Part shown: in pieces, positions 34,147-42,506 of the stretch
How positions within the stretch are numbered: the stretch's first letter is position 1
Layout: every line of letters begins with the position of its first letter
Assembly (NCBI RefSeq): GCF_017873185.1
Contig: NZ_JAGGJX010000002.1
Span: 248,001 to 312,000, forward strand
DNA from: Metaclostridioides mangenotii
Lineage (GTDB): Bacteria; Bacillota; Clostridia; Peptostreptococcales; Peptostreptococcaceae
Direction of reading: 5' to 3'
Length of the DNA: 64,000 nucleotides
The notes under the pieces: generated by a model
Database searches by the model: none
The model's input: only the letters and a program-made list of their open reading frames with translations
Told to the model about the DNA's origin: nothing
Program-made: the position numbers and the translations under genes

Positions 34147-35676
34147 ATGGAAAATTATTTTGAAAAACAAGTAAAGTGGCTTTACGATAGAACAATTGAA
34201 CTCATCGATACAGTGTCTATTTTAAAAGCAAACCGAACTAATAAAAGATTTGAAATAGATATACCACAAGATTTTAAGAATGAGTTCTTTAGCATTGTAG
34301 ATAAAGTTAATTTGAGTCTTATGGAAGATAAAGAGAATTTTTATGGGTATTTTCTATTTCAAATGTCAAGGGAGATAAGGTTTGACATAAGTAGTCCCAC
34401 AGCTGTGAATTTTAAAGGCGCTAAATATGTAATTTACTTTAATCCCATGATTTTTTTAAACCTCGATATAAAACAAATGGAGAGTTCTATTAAACACGAA
34501 ATTCTTCATGTAGTGTCAATGCACTTAGTGAGAGCAAAAGGTTTAAAAGGAAGATATAGTACATTAGCTATTAATATGGCAATGGATATAGTCGTAAATA
34601 AATATTTAGATTATCTACCGCCTTATGCTATTACTTTAGACTGGGTAAATGTAAATTATTCATTAAAACTCGAGCCATATGAGACTTTTGAATATTATGT
34701 TGAAAAGATTCAAACCGAGTTAGATTTGCTGGATAAGATGGATGAGGATATAGAGGATGATTACAAAGAAGAGGATAAGAAAGAAGGCGACGATAAAGAA
34801 GCTGATGACAGGGATTCCGACAATAAAGACGAAAATAATAAAGACAAAGATAACAAAGACAAAAATAACAAAGACGAAAACAGCGATGAATCCGTTAATA
34901 TAGAAAGAGAATTTAGCCCAGAAAAAACTCACGATATTTGGGAAGATTCAGATGATGTAGACGGGAAAACTCTTAAAGAATTTACAGAAAAATTTATAGA
35001 TAATTCACAAAAAGGTGAAAATCCCGCCTATTTAAAAGATATGATATCAGCACTTAAAAATAGTAAGGGCGAATTGCCTTGGAATTTATATCTAAATAGA
35101 TTGATGGGAACTATTGAAAGCAATAAAAAGAAAACTATAACGAGAAGAAATAGAAGACAACCAGACAGATTAGACTTGAGAGGTGAATTGAGATCTCATA
35201 AAGCAGAAATAGCTGTTGCGATTGATATAAGTGGAAGTATTAGCGATGAAGAGTTTAAACAAGCAGTTAAAGAGGTTCTAAATATAGTTAAAAATTACAA
35301 CCATGAAATTACGATTATAGAATGCGATAGTGAAATTAGACGTGCATACAAAGTTAAATCTGTAAATGATGTAAAAGATAGGGTTAAAAAAGGTGGAACC
35401 ACTAAATTCACTCCAGTTTTTGAATACGCTAACAATAAAAAGATAAATTTACTTGTGTATTTTACTGATGGCAAGGGCGAAAACAAGCTACAAACGATAC
35501 CTAGGGGGTATAAAGTTTTATGGATTATTTCTGGACATGGAGATAAACTTTCATTGAAGGAGCCTTATGGGGCAGTTAAAAAACTAAGCAAGGTTAAAAC
35601 AAAAGCAGAAAGATTAGATATAAGAGATATTAGGAGCGATGGGTATTCTATGAATAACCAACAACCAATGTTATAA
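34147..35676 (+). CDS. VWA protein with metallopeptidase-like N-terminus (DUF2201 type)
   Basis: A 509-residue partner of the MoxR ATPase. Residues 60-180 contain a zinc-protease-like KHEILHVVSMH (H-E-x-x-H plus a later His), the putative metallopeptidase domain of the DUF2201 group. Residues 195-255 are a long acidic low-complexity linker made of DK/NKDE units. Residues 350-480 form a VWA-like domain whose MIDAS is VAIDISGSIS (D-x-S-x-S) with a later TKFTPVFEY and YFTDGKGE. MoxR-VWA pairs ratchet conformational change in a target; here the target may be the solenoid protein upstream. The gene starts 3 bp after the ATPase, with AAGGGGA as ribosome site. Confidence 0.82.
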   Translation: MENYFEKQVKWLYDRTIELIDTVSILKANRTNKRFEIDIPQDFKNEFFSIVDKVNLSLMEDKENFYGYFLFQMSREIRFDISSPTAVNFKGAKYVIYFNPMIFLNLDIKQMESSIKHEILHVVSMHLVRAKGLKGRYSTLAINMAMDIVVNKYLDYLPPYAITLDWVNVNYSLKLEPYETFEYYVEKIQTELDLLDKMDEDIEDDYKEEDKKEGDDKEADDRDSDNKDENNKDKDNKDKNNKDENSDESVNIEREFSPEKTHDIWEDSDDVDGKTLKEFTEKFIDNSQKGENPAYLKDMISALKNSKGELPWNLYLNRLMGTIESNKKKTITRRNRRQPDRLDLRGELRSHKAEIAVAIDISGSISDEEFKQAVKEVLNIVKNYNHEITIIECDSEIRRAYKVKSVNDVKDRVKKGGTTKFTPVFEYANNKKINLLVYFTDGKGENKLQTIPRGYKVLWIISGHGDKLSLKEPYGAVKKLSKVKTKAERLDIRDIRSDGYSMNNQQPML

Positions 35677-35840
35677 ATACTACAAGTTTATAATGAGTAA
35701 TAATAAGATTTAGGATTAATATAGATTAGGATTAAGATTGGGATTAATATATATCAGGATTATTGTTGACCCAAAAGGATTATTTCTATGTTCTTGAGGT
35801 GATAATATATATATTCCTATCAATTAATGCAATATCTAGC

Positions 35841-35870
35841 AACTGCTTACTTAATTGTAGGCAGTTTTTT
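35841..35870 (+). terminator. Terminator of the MoxR-VWA operon
   Basis: AACTGCTTAC (35841-35850) / GTAGGCAGTT (35857-35866) followed by T. Confidence 0.7.
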
Positions 35871-35915
35871 ATGTAATATAAAATGACTTATATTAATTAA
35901 ATTTACACTAAGATT

Positions 35916-36060
35916 AGAGGAAATCTAAATAAAAAGATTTCCTCTATGGCCAATGGCCACTTTTGTCGATTACGCTCAATGTTTATTACATCTTAAAACT
36001 ATACGCCTTTGCCTGTTATTCAAATGCGTAATAAAGTGATTCGCGAACAATTACATATGG
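35916..36060. other. Hairpin and GC-richer spacer before AbiG
   Basis: A perfect 11-bp hairpin AGAGGAAATCT (35916-35926) / AGATTTCCTCT (35935-35945) is followed by TGGCC-AAT-GGCCA. A GC-richer stretch then has inverted ATTACGC (about 35970) and GCGTAAT (about 36027). No ORF. The base composition differs from neighbours; it may be a dispersed repeat or the boundary of an acquired defence island. Confidence 0.35.
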
Positions 36061-36137
36061 AGTAATAAGATTTAATTCTTTCAATATATTATAATAAAAT
36101 GTATAAATATTATATTACGATTTATATGGAGGGAGTC

Positions 36138-36938
36138 ATGGCATTAAATATCTATGCAAGTGACATAGAGTTGAATAATAATAGCTTTAAGCAAAGTGCT
36201 AATTCATTGTTTAATTTTATGAGAAAAATTGAATATTTAAAACAAATAATTGAGAATAAAGCATTTATACCTAGATATTATGAAGAACTAATACCATATC
36301 TAGAATTAGAAAAATTTTCTAAAATCGCTTTTCCAATGACATGTTTTTGTGATATTAATATTAAAAACATATATGATCACTGTGAATTTTATGGATTTAT
36401 TGGATTAGGAATGGATAAAAATTGGGGAATAGATAATGGGATACAGCCAATTCAATATTTAAACGAAAACTCAAGATTAAGTAAAGAGTTAAAAAAAATA
36501 TTTATTACAGAAGATGATGAAAATAACGAAATTGTTTTAGAACCTTATAAAAATTATTTATTAGAACATGTACTTTTCATTAAACCAATCGCAGGTAAGA
36601 TGTTAGCTAATGGTAAATATGTACCTAAAAATTTTCATGATGAAAAAGAGTGGAGATATATACCTATTATAACTGAAGAATACGATATACCAGAAGTATT
36701 AACATTTACATCGTGTATGAATGAAAAATGTTATAAAATTTATTCTGATGGTATTAAAGAATACGAAAATTTATGGCTTAGATTTGAATACGAAGATATA
36801 AAGTATATATTTGTAGAAAATAAAGATGATCTTGATGATTTAATTAATTTTATAATTGGATTAAATATAGAAAACAAAGACAAATATACTTTAATATCTA
36901 AAATAATAACACTAGAAGTAATAAAGGAGGATATCTAA
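36138..36938 (+). CDS. abiGi: AbiGi-like abortive-infection protein
   Basis: A 266-residue protein starting at ATG 36138 behind GGAGGGA (an earlier ATG at 36099 lacks a ribosome site). Visible features are MTCFCDINIKNIYDHCEFYG in the middle and the DEKEWRYIP block near residue 170, seen in AbiGi and DUF2971-like proteins. AbiGi is the antitoxin-like half of the lactococcal AbiG phage-exclusion system. The partner gene starts 2 bp after its stop. The pair is flanked by unrelated genes with terminators, as expected for a transferred cassette. Family assignment comes from motifs plus the partner. Confidence 0.65.
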   Translation: MALNIYASDIELNNNSFKQSANSLFNFMRKIEYLKQIIENKAFIPRYYEELIPYLELEKFSKIAFPMTCFCDINIKNIYDHCEFYGFIGLGMDKNWGIDNGIQPIQYLNENSRLSKELKKIFITEDDENNEIVLEPYKNYLLEHVLFIKPIAGKMLANGKYVPKNFHDEKEWRYIPIITEEYDIPEVLTFTSCMNEKCYKIYSDGIKEYENLWLRFEYEDIKYIFVENKDDLDDLINFIIGLNIENKDKYTLISKIITLEVIKEDI

Positions 36939-36940
36939 CA

Positions 36941-38134
36941 ATGTGTGCAAGGTTTCATGATGCTTTCAAAAGAAATAGTGCTAAAATCCCAGAAACTATA
37001 ATAAGGCAACTAGAAAAACAATTGTTACCTGATGAATTTAAATATGAAGCTTATGAAGATGGCTCATGTATGTTATCAACAGATAGTTTGAAAAGCTTAT
37101 TAAATAAAGATTTATTTGAATTGCCAGAGTATTTGGTGGGTAATAGTATCGATAAAATTCTTGAATATTCATATAACTCACAAGAAAAGTTGCAATTAAA
37201 AGAAAATGTAGATATTAATGGAAAATTATTTCGAACTAGTAATATGTTATTAACTTCTATTACCGAAGACTTTCAAGGTAAAAAAAATATTACATTCGCT
37301 CCTCCTGAGTTTAAAAGTTTTAATATTAATCTTGAATCTAATAATATAATTAAAACTATTACTCTTAAAAGACAACCTTCGAAAGATATAGATATAATTA
37401 CCTTTAAAAGAGTTGATTCAAAAGATTTAGTTATAGATTTAAACATAAATAAAGAAAACCAAAGTGGTAAATTTTATATAAAAATTAATTTCAAAGATTG
37501 TAAATCAATTGATCAAGTTATTGATAATTTAGAGATTCTTAAAACGCTAGGTAATAAGACATTAAAGTTAAATGGTAAACTAATAAGTGATATTTTACCT
37601 GACTTTAATTTTAAAATTGAGGTTGATTCATTAGACTATATTCTTAACTTCTATAAAAAGTTAAATGCAATAACTCAATATATAAGTATTAATATTAACC
37701 CAAAAGAAGAAGTTTACGAAGAGGATATATATAATTTGGAAGTTCTTAATAAGTGTATAATAAAAAAAGAACCATTCAAGGAATATATAAAAATTGATAA
37801 TTTAAGTGTTACAGTTGATGAAGAAGTGGATTTTATTAACTTGAAAAATAATAATATTTCATTTAAAACAATTGAAGATACTGAAATCGAAATTTTGGAA
37901 ACAAAAATACCGTTATACAGTATATTAACTATACACGATTTAACAATAACAGGAGAAACTCATGAAAAAGTGGGTGATAATTATGTATACCAACTAGAAT
38001 GTTCTAATTTGCCTGATAAAGAAATGTATAAATCTTGTATGTATTTTACTAATTCAAAATCAAGAAATGAGTATCTAAATAAATTTGATAATCTTATTGA
38101 AGAATTTTCAAAAGCTAAAGAGATAAAAATATAA
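36941..38134 (+). CDS. abiGii: AbiGii-like abortive-infection protein
   Basis: A 397-residue protein, the same length I recall for lactococcal AbiGii, placed immediately after the AbiGi-like gene. It begins MCARFHDAFKRNSAKIPETI and has no membrane segment. Its middle is rich in beta-strand-like alternations (LNINKENQSGKFYIKINFK). AbiGii is considered the toxic effector that blocks phage RNA synthesis, with AbiGi as its regulator. AAAGGAGG lies in the end of abiGi, so translation is coupled. It is very AT-rich. No catalytic motif is apparent; the mechanism is undefined. Confidence 0.65.
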   Translation: MCARFHDAFKRNSAKIPETIIRQLEKQLLPDEFKYEAYEDGSCMLSTDSLKSLLNKDLFELPEYLVGNSIDKILEYSYNSQEKLQLKENVDINGKLFRTSNMLLTSITEDFQGKKNITFAPPEFKSFNINLESNNIIKTITLKRQPSKDIDIITFKRVDSKDLVIDLNINKENQSGKFYIKINFKDCKSIDQVIDNLEILKTLGNKTLKLNGKLISDILPDFNFKIEVDSLDYILNFYKKLNAITQYISININPKEEVYEEDIYNLEVLNKCIIKKEPFKEYIKIDNLSVTVDEEVDFINLKNNNISFKTIEDTEIEILETKIPLYSILTIHDLTITGETHEKVGDNYVYQLECSNLPDKEMYKSCMYFTNSKSRNEYLNKFDNLIEEFSKAKEIKI

Positions 38135-38561
38135 ATTTACCGATAAATCCCCATTATAAAGCAAATAAAAATCTTCTAAAGTACAAAAGACCTCAATGGG
38201 GGTTAGAGGTCTCTTGATGGAGGGTATAGATCCATTTTGTATATTAGGTTAATACTTATGCAAATTAATCCAAATTTTTTCAACTTAATCTTCAAAAACA
38301 CTTATATCCTCATCAGTTATATTTAAATCTCCCGCACAATTAATTCATATAAACAATGTTTATCATTAATCTCTTGTAAGAGCATTCGTTAAAACATTCT
38401 ACAACAATTGTTACTATGGTTCCGATTTTATATCCTACAGAATTAGTTATATGAGCACATTAAATATTTTTATTAGGGGCGATTATTTAAATAAAAAATT
38501 TTAAAAAGCATTAAAATAATCTTTTCATTATCTAAAATATGCTAAATGTGATAAAATGTAT
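38135..38561 (+). other. Non-coding gap after abiG
   Basis: A weak hairpin AGACCTC/GAGGTCT (38188-38212) probably ends the abiG transcript. The rest has no ORF; it is AT-rich with no recognisable structure until the CarD leader. Confidence 0.35.
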
Positions 38562-38610
38562 ATAAACGAGTAGTTTTGGTTAACTCCAGTTGGCAAAGCT
38601 ACTCGTTTAT
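38562..38610 (+). promoter_or_regulatory. Long 5'-leader hairpin before carD-like gene
   Basis: ATAAACGAGTAG (38562-38573) pairs perfectly with CTACTCGTTTAT (38599-38610), and four further pairs (TTTT/AAAG, one G-U) give a stem of 16. A possible -10 (ATAAAAT, about 38551) would place the RNA start at the base of the hairpin. No T-run follows, so it is more likely a 5' stabiliser or protein-binding site than a terminator. Confidence 0.5.
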
Positions 38611-38634
38611 TATATTAAGGATGGTGAGCTCTTA

Positions 38635-39135
38635 ATGTTTAAGATTGATGACTATATAGTGTACGGAATGACAGGTGTATGTAAAGTAGTAGATATTGCA
38701 AATGAGAGTTTTATAGGGAAAGAAAAAAGAAAATACTACATATTAAGCCCGGTATACAACGATACCACAGTAATAAAAACGCCTGTAGAGAACAATAAAA
38801 TTACAATTAGAAAAATAATATCAGAAGACGAGGTAAAATCATTAATTAATGATAGCCCCAATTTAAATAGCTTATGGATAGAAGATGAGAAAGCAAGGAA
38901 TAATCAATTTAAAGCAATACTAAAAAGGGGTAAATGTGATGAACTAATTTCATTAATAAGAAGTATATATTCTAATAAAGGATACACAGAATCTATTGGC
39001 AAAAAAGTGCATAAAGTAGACAGTGATATTATGAAAGAAGCGGAGAGATTGATAAATGAAGAATTTGCAGTTGTTTTAAATATCTCTCCTGATGAAGTAA
39101 GATCGTATATAGAACGAGCAGTAGATAAACAATAG
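38635..39135 (+). CDS. CarD/CdnL-like RNA polymerase-binding regulator
   Basis: A 166-residue protein starting at ATG 38635 (ribosome site AAGGATGGTGAG). The N-terminal 60 residues (FKIDDYIVYGMTGVCKVVDI, then YYILSPVYN) form the Tudor-like RNA-polymerase interaction domain shared by CarD and TRCF. The helical C-terminus (SLWIEDEKARNNQFKAIL and EAERLINEEFAVVLNISPDE) corresponds to the promoter-DNA contact domain. It stabilises open complexes, often of rRNA promoters. It has its own leader hairpin and terminator. Confidence 0.85.
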   Translation: MFKIDDYIVYGMTGVCKVVDIANESFIGKEKRKYYILSPVYNDTTVIKTPVENNKITIRKIISEDEVKSLINDSPNLNSLWIEDEKARNNQFKAILKRGKCDELISLIRSIYSNKGYTESIGKKVHKVDSDIMKEAERLINEEFAVVLNISPDEVRSYIERAVDKQ

Positions 39136-39140
39136 AAATA

Positions 39141-39180
39141 GGAATTACTTAGATATAATATTTAAGTAGTTCCTTTTTTT
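39141..39180 (+). terminator. Terminator after carD-like gene
   Basis: GGAATTACTTAG / TTAAGTAGTTCC stem followed by seven T. Confidence 0.85.
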
Positions 39181-39189
39181 AATTTAAAA

Positions 39190-39560
39190 TTATAGATTCA
39201 AGTGTATATGGAAAAATAGATAAGAATATTAAAAACACGAGTATAGTTAAAAATACTACCACAATTGAAAACAAGAGTACAGTTGAATATACTACTACAC
39301 TTGAAAATACGATGGCAGTTAAAAATGAAGAGAATAAACTAAAGAATCCATATACAAAAAATACCGTGTACCGATTTGCCGTATATGGTAAAGGAGGACA
39401 GTAATAGTAACAGTATAAATATTAATAACAAACCCTATTTGTATTTATCGGATAGTACTGTGGATAACTATGAAGATTGTGAATACTTTAAAGACTTTAA
39501 AAGTTTGTATGAGAAAAATCTAGGGTTTACATATCCAATAATTGATAATGGCTTTTAGAA
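39190..39560 (+). pseudogene. Gene debris with degenerate repeats and a P-loop-like end
   Basis: One frame from about 39200 to 39404 encodes imperfect Thr/Glu/Asn repeats (KNTTTIENKSTVEYTTTLEN) and ends VYRFAVYGKGG followed by stops. VYGKGG resembles the start of a NifH/ParA P-loop. An overlapping frame (39376-39558) gives SNSININNKPYLYLSDSTVD and further residues. Neither has a ribosome site. It appears to be fragments of one or two lost genes. Confidence 0.3.
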
Positions 39561-39585
39561 AAATCAAAAGAGATCGACATTCTGT

Positions 39586-39780
39586 TGTAAAAGAGCGATT
39601 GCGATTTGTTCTGAGAAAAGCACGATGGAGTTGGCATATTTGAAGGGGATTCTGAAGAAATGGAAATCTAAAAATATTTGTACATACAATCAGCTTGAAG
39701 CTTATGAGACTTTTACTAAGTACAGTGAGGATGAACTGGGTGAAATTATTAGAAAAAGTCAGAAGTCGAAGTTTGGTTAG
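39586..39780 (+). pseudogene. DnaD-domain protein, C-terminal remnant
   Basis: The frame reads KRAIAICSEKSTMELAYLKG, ILKKWKSKNICTYNQLEAYE and ends KSQKSKFG. The YLKGILKKWKSKNI block is the final helix of DnaD/DnaB-type replication proteins, often phage-borne. There is no start. With fragments on either side it suggests the trace of a lost prophage or integrative element. Confidence 0.45.
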
Positions 39781-39910
39781 AGCAGGTTAAGATTGTGAGT
39801 ATAAGCAAGTGTCTGAGAATAGACAAGTTAGATTACTTAGACTTAAAAATGGTATAAGGTATATTAGAGTAGTTTATACGAACTATGATTTACTGATGGA
39901 AACTAGACTT

Positions 39911-40030
39911 TTAAATACCATACGACACTTCAAGTTGCAGAGAGTTTCGCAACATTGGAGACAAGGTTACGTCTGTTATACTGGTGGCCCTGGCTCTGCT
40001 TACAAGATAAAGGTATTTATCATTTTGCAT
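39911..40030 (-). CDS. Short minus-strand ORF, possibly debris
   Basis: A 39-codon ORF (MQNDKYLYLVSRARATSITD then VTLSPMLRNS) has an excellent GGAGGGG ribosome site six bases before the ATG. It stops early, so it may be a truncated gene of the same lost element. Not recognised. Confidence 0.3.
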   Translation of the reverse strand: MQNDKYLYLVSRARATSITDVTLSPMLRNSLQLEVSYGI

Positions 40031-40093
40031 ATCACCCCTCCAGTACATTCCTTTCTGTAACGGAGGAAACGTGATTGATTAAAGCAATCAATC

Positions 40094-40570
40094 CTATTCA
40101 TCTTCTTCATTCAGTTTTTTTTCAATCCTTTGTTGTCCTATCCTATTTAACCAATATAGAATAGTAAATACAACGGAGATAAAAACAGCCTGAGATATAA
40201 AAGTAAACAATAATACTGCAATAAAATGTCCATCGAATATTCCAGTGTACTTATGTCCATATAGAGAGTAGTTTCTTATTCCATTTATTATGCTTATAAA
40301 AAGGCTTAAAGCTAAAATAGCTGATACTTTTCCACTTTTAGAAGTGTCCATGAAACTATATCCAACAAACATGCTCCTTACTGTAATATAAGCTGTTGAT
40401 AAAAGGATAATGCCAAGTTCAAATCCATACTGTGAGAAAGACATATCCATTACATAGACCTTAATAAAAACAGAAGAAGCCAAAAGGAATAGCACTACAA
40501 AATAGGCTTCACTTTGAATTTTGTTGTTTAATTGTAAGACACGTTCATCTTTGATTTTCTTGATTTTCAT
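40094..40570 (-). CDS. DUF6773-type four-helix membrane protein
   Basis: A 158-residue protein starting at the ATG at 40568-40570, with GGGAGG six bases upstream; the longer ORF from 40585 includes that ribosome site. Four hydrophobic helices lie at about 20-40, 48-68, 80-100 and 115-140, with charged ends (KKIKDERVLQLNNKI and IGQQRIEKKLNEEDE). The TAATG overlap with the regulator gene upstream makes a two-gene unit, common for small membrane proteins paired with a YozG-like regulator. Function unknown. Confidence 0.65.
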   Translation of the reverse strand: MKIKKIKDERVLQLNNKIQSEAYFVVLFLLASSVFIKVYVMDMSFSQYGFELGIILLSTAYITVRSMFVGYSFMDTSKSGKVSAILALSLFISIINGIRNYSLYGHKYTGIFDGHFIAVLLFTFISQAVFISVVFTILYWLNRIGQQRIEKKLNEEDE

Positions 40571-40767
40571 TACGATTCCTCCCAAAATAATTCGTTTAGA
40601 TTTTTGTTAAGTGCTTTACATATTGCAATGCAAAGTTTCAGTGTCGGATTATAATTCCCAGATTCTATCAAACCAATAGTTTGCCGTGTGACACCAACAA
40701 TATTAGCCAAATCCTCCTGGCTCATATCACATTCAATTCTGGCAATTTTGAGTTTTTTATTTTTCAT
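40570..40767 (-). CDS. YozG-like XRE-family regulator
   Basis: A 65-residue single helix-turn-helix protein: KIARIECDMSQEDLANIVGV, TRQTIGLIESGNYNPTLKLC and ALNKNLNELFW. It has the compact length of the YozG/Cro-type regulators that accompany membrane proteins. GAAGGAGG precedes the start. Its stop overlaps the membrane gene's ATG, so it probably autoregulates this pair. Confidence 0.88.
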   Translation of the reverse strand: MKNKKLKIARIECDMSQEDLANIVGVTRQTIGLIESGNYNPTLKLCIAICKALNKNLNELFWEES

Positions 40768-40858
40768 GGAAGTCCTCCTTCATTATTTATAATCTTATTA
40801 TATATTATATATTCCTAAATGTAAATTATAAATTGCATTTTGTGTTATATATATTTCA

Positions 40859-41044
40859 AATGCAGAGAAACTAAAGACGCTGAATCCAAATAGAGTAGAT
40901 TTTGACTGGGGAGAAGATTCTGGAACAGATCAGCAAAACGAGGGGAAAAGCTTATGGGGAGATTTGAAGGCTATTAAGGAGCGATGGCTAAGTTTTCAGA
41001 GTAAGTGCAATGTGGATGAGTTGATGGCTGTTAGTGGTATTTAG
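40859..41044 (+). pseudogene. Unrecognised C-terminal remnant
   Basis: An open frame without a start reads LKTLNPNRVDFDWGEDSGTD, then SLWGDLKAIKERWLSFQSKC and VDELMAVSGI. The composition is protein-like and richer in G+C than the gap around it. It is probably another piece of the element that left the DnaD fragment. Family not identified. Confidence 0.35.
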
Positions 41045-41129
41045 TTAGTGGAATAAACAATTGTCTCAAGCCCTTATATATGCTATCATGGTGATTATTA
41101 TAACATTGAGAGGAAATAGGGAAATATAG

Positions 41130-42497
41130 ATGAAAATAGTGATTATTGGGGATGGAAAAGTTGGACATAAATTAGCAAAACAACTATCAGAAGAAGATCA
41201 TGATATTGTTTTGATAGACCATAAATCTGCAAAATTAAAGAACTCTATGAATGAGCTGGATGTAATTGGTATTGAAGGAGATGGAGCGAGCCATGAAGTG
41301 TTAATTGAAGCGGGAATTGATACCGCTAATTTGGCGATCGCCTGTACTTCATCGGATTCTATGAATATGATGTGCTGCCTGCTTGCCAAGAAACTTGGGG
41401 CTGAAAAAACTATAGCCAGAGTAAGAAATCCGGTTTATTATAAACAAATGTATTTGATTAAGGACGATTTGAGATTATCTATGGCTGTAAATCCGGAGCT
41501 TGAAGTGGCTGAGGAGATTTCAAGGGTATTGATTTTCCCATCTGCTAGTAAAATTGAGACATTTGCAAAAGGTAAGGTGGAGTTGGTCGAGTTTAAGGTA
41601 GAACAGGGAACTCCAATAGATGGATTGAGCCTTGAAGAACTATCGAAAAAATATTCGCATTCTGTTCTAATTTGTGCAGTAAAGAGAGATCAAAAAGTTC
41701 TAATTCCTGGGGGAAGCTTTGTTCTAAAGCCAGGAGATAGAATTTATATAGCTTCTTCTCATAAAGGGATAGAAAAGTTTTTCAAAGTTACTGGGAAATT
41801 TAAAAATAGAGTTTCTACAGTTATAGTTTGTGGGGGTAGTAGGGTATCCTATTATCTGTCAAAGAAATTAAGTAACATGGGGATTCAAGTAAAAATTATT
41901 GAACGAGATTACGATAGATGTATGGAATTATGTGAATTGCTTCCAGATGTAACAATTATTCACGGTGATGCGACTAATCATGAATTATTAGAGGAAGAGG
42001 GCATCGATAAAGTAGGCGCATTTGTTGCTTTAACGGGAATTGATGAAGAGAATATAATTATGTCGATATACGCTAAAACTAGAAAGGCATCTAAGATAGT
42101 TACCAAAGTTAATAGCGAACCATTAGCTAGCATAGTTGAAGATATTGGTATAGAAACAGTTGTATCTCCAAAGACTGTTACTGCGGATACTATTTTAGGG
42201 TATGTAAGGGCTATGCAGAATTCGTTAGCGAGTGCGAATATAGAAACTGTGTATCGTTTGGTAAACAACCAGATAGAAGCTATTGAGTTTATCATTAGGG
42301 AAAAGACATCGTATTTAGGAATTCCAATTAAAGAAATGAAACTTAAAGATAATTTGTTGATTGCTTGTGTTGTTAGAAAACGAAAAATTATTATACCTGA
42401 TGGAGACGAATATCTGAAGGTTGGAGATAGCGTTATTGTCGTTACAACTTGTCACCGTTTTAATGATTTAAATGATATATTTAAGGTAGAGGGATAG
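41130..42497 (+). CDS. trkA: Trk potassium uptake regulator TrkA
   Basis: A 455-residue cytoplasmic protein with two RCK halves. Each has an NAD-binding Rossmann motif (IIGDGKVGHKLA at residues 4-15; TVIVCGGSRVSYYLSKKL near 232) followed by a TrkA-C domain (EFKVEQGTPIDGLSLEE; FIIREKTSYLGIPIKEM). It gates the TrkH channel according to nucleotide state. Length matches TrkA. AGAGGAAATAGGG precedes the ATG and trkH follows after 9 bp. Confidence 0.93.
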   Translation: MKIVIIGDGKVGHKLAKQLSEEDHDIVLIDHKSAKLKNSMNELDVIGIEGDGASHEVLIEAGIDTANLAIACTSSDSMNMMCCLLAKKLGAEKTIARVRNPVYYKQMYLIKDDLRLSMAVNPELEVAEEISRVLIFPSASKIETFAKGKVELVEFKVEQGTPIDGLSLEELSKKYSHSVLICAVKRDQKVLIPGGSFVLKPGDRIYIASSHKGIEKFFKVTGKFKNRVSTVIVCGGSRVSYYLSKKLSNMGIQVKIIERDYDRCMELCELLPDVTIIHGDATNHELLEEEGIDKVGAFVALTGIDEENIIMSIYAKTRKASKIVTKVNSEPLASIVEDIGIETVVSPKTVTADTILGYVRAMQNSLASANIETVYRLVNNQIEAIEFIIREKTSYLGIPIKEMKLKDNLLIACVVRKRKIIIPDGDEYLKVGDSVIVVTTCHRFNDLNDIFKVEG

Positions 42498-42506
42498 GAC
42501 AAAACT

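Noticed and set aside
34720-34932. Minus-strand ORF rich in Val/Ile/Phe within the VWA gene
   Set aside because: It is the complement of the acidic DK/NKDE-coding repeat; a compositional shadow.
39376-39404. NifH-type Fe protein to partner the nitrogenase-like genes at the left edge
   Set aside because: Only VYGKGG is present, directly followed by stop codons; too short to assign and 37 kb away.
39809-40060. 83-codon plus-strand ORF
   Set aside because: No ribosome site, odd composition, and the opposite strand has a better-supported start; probably a shadow.
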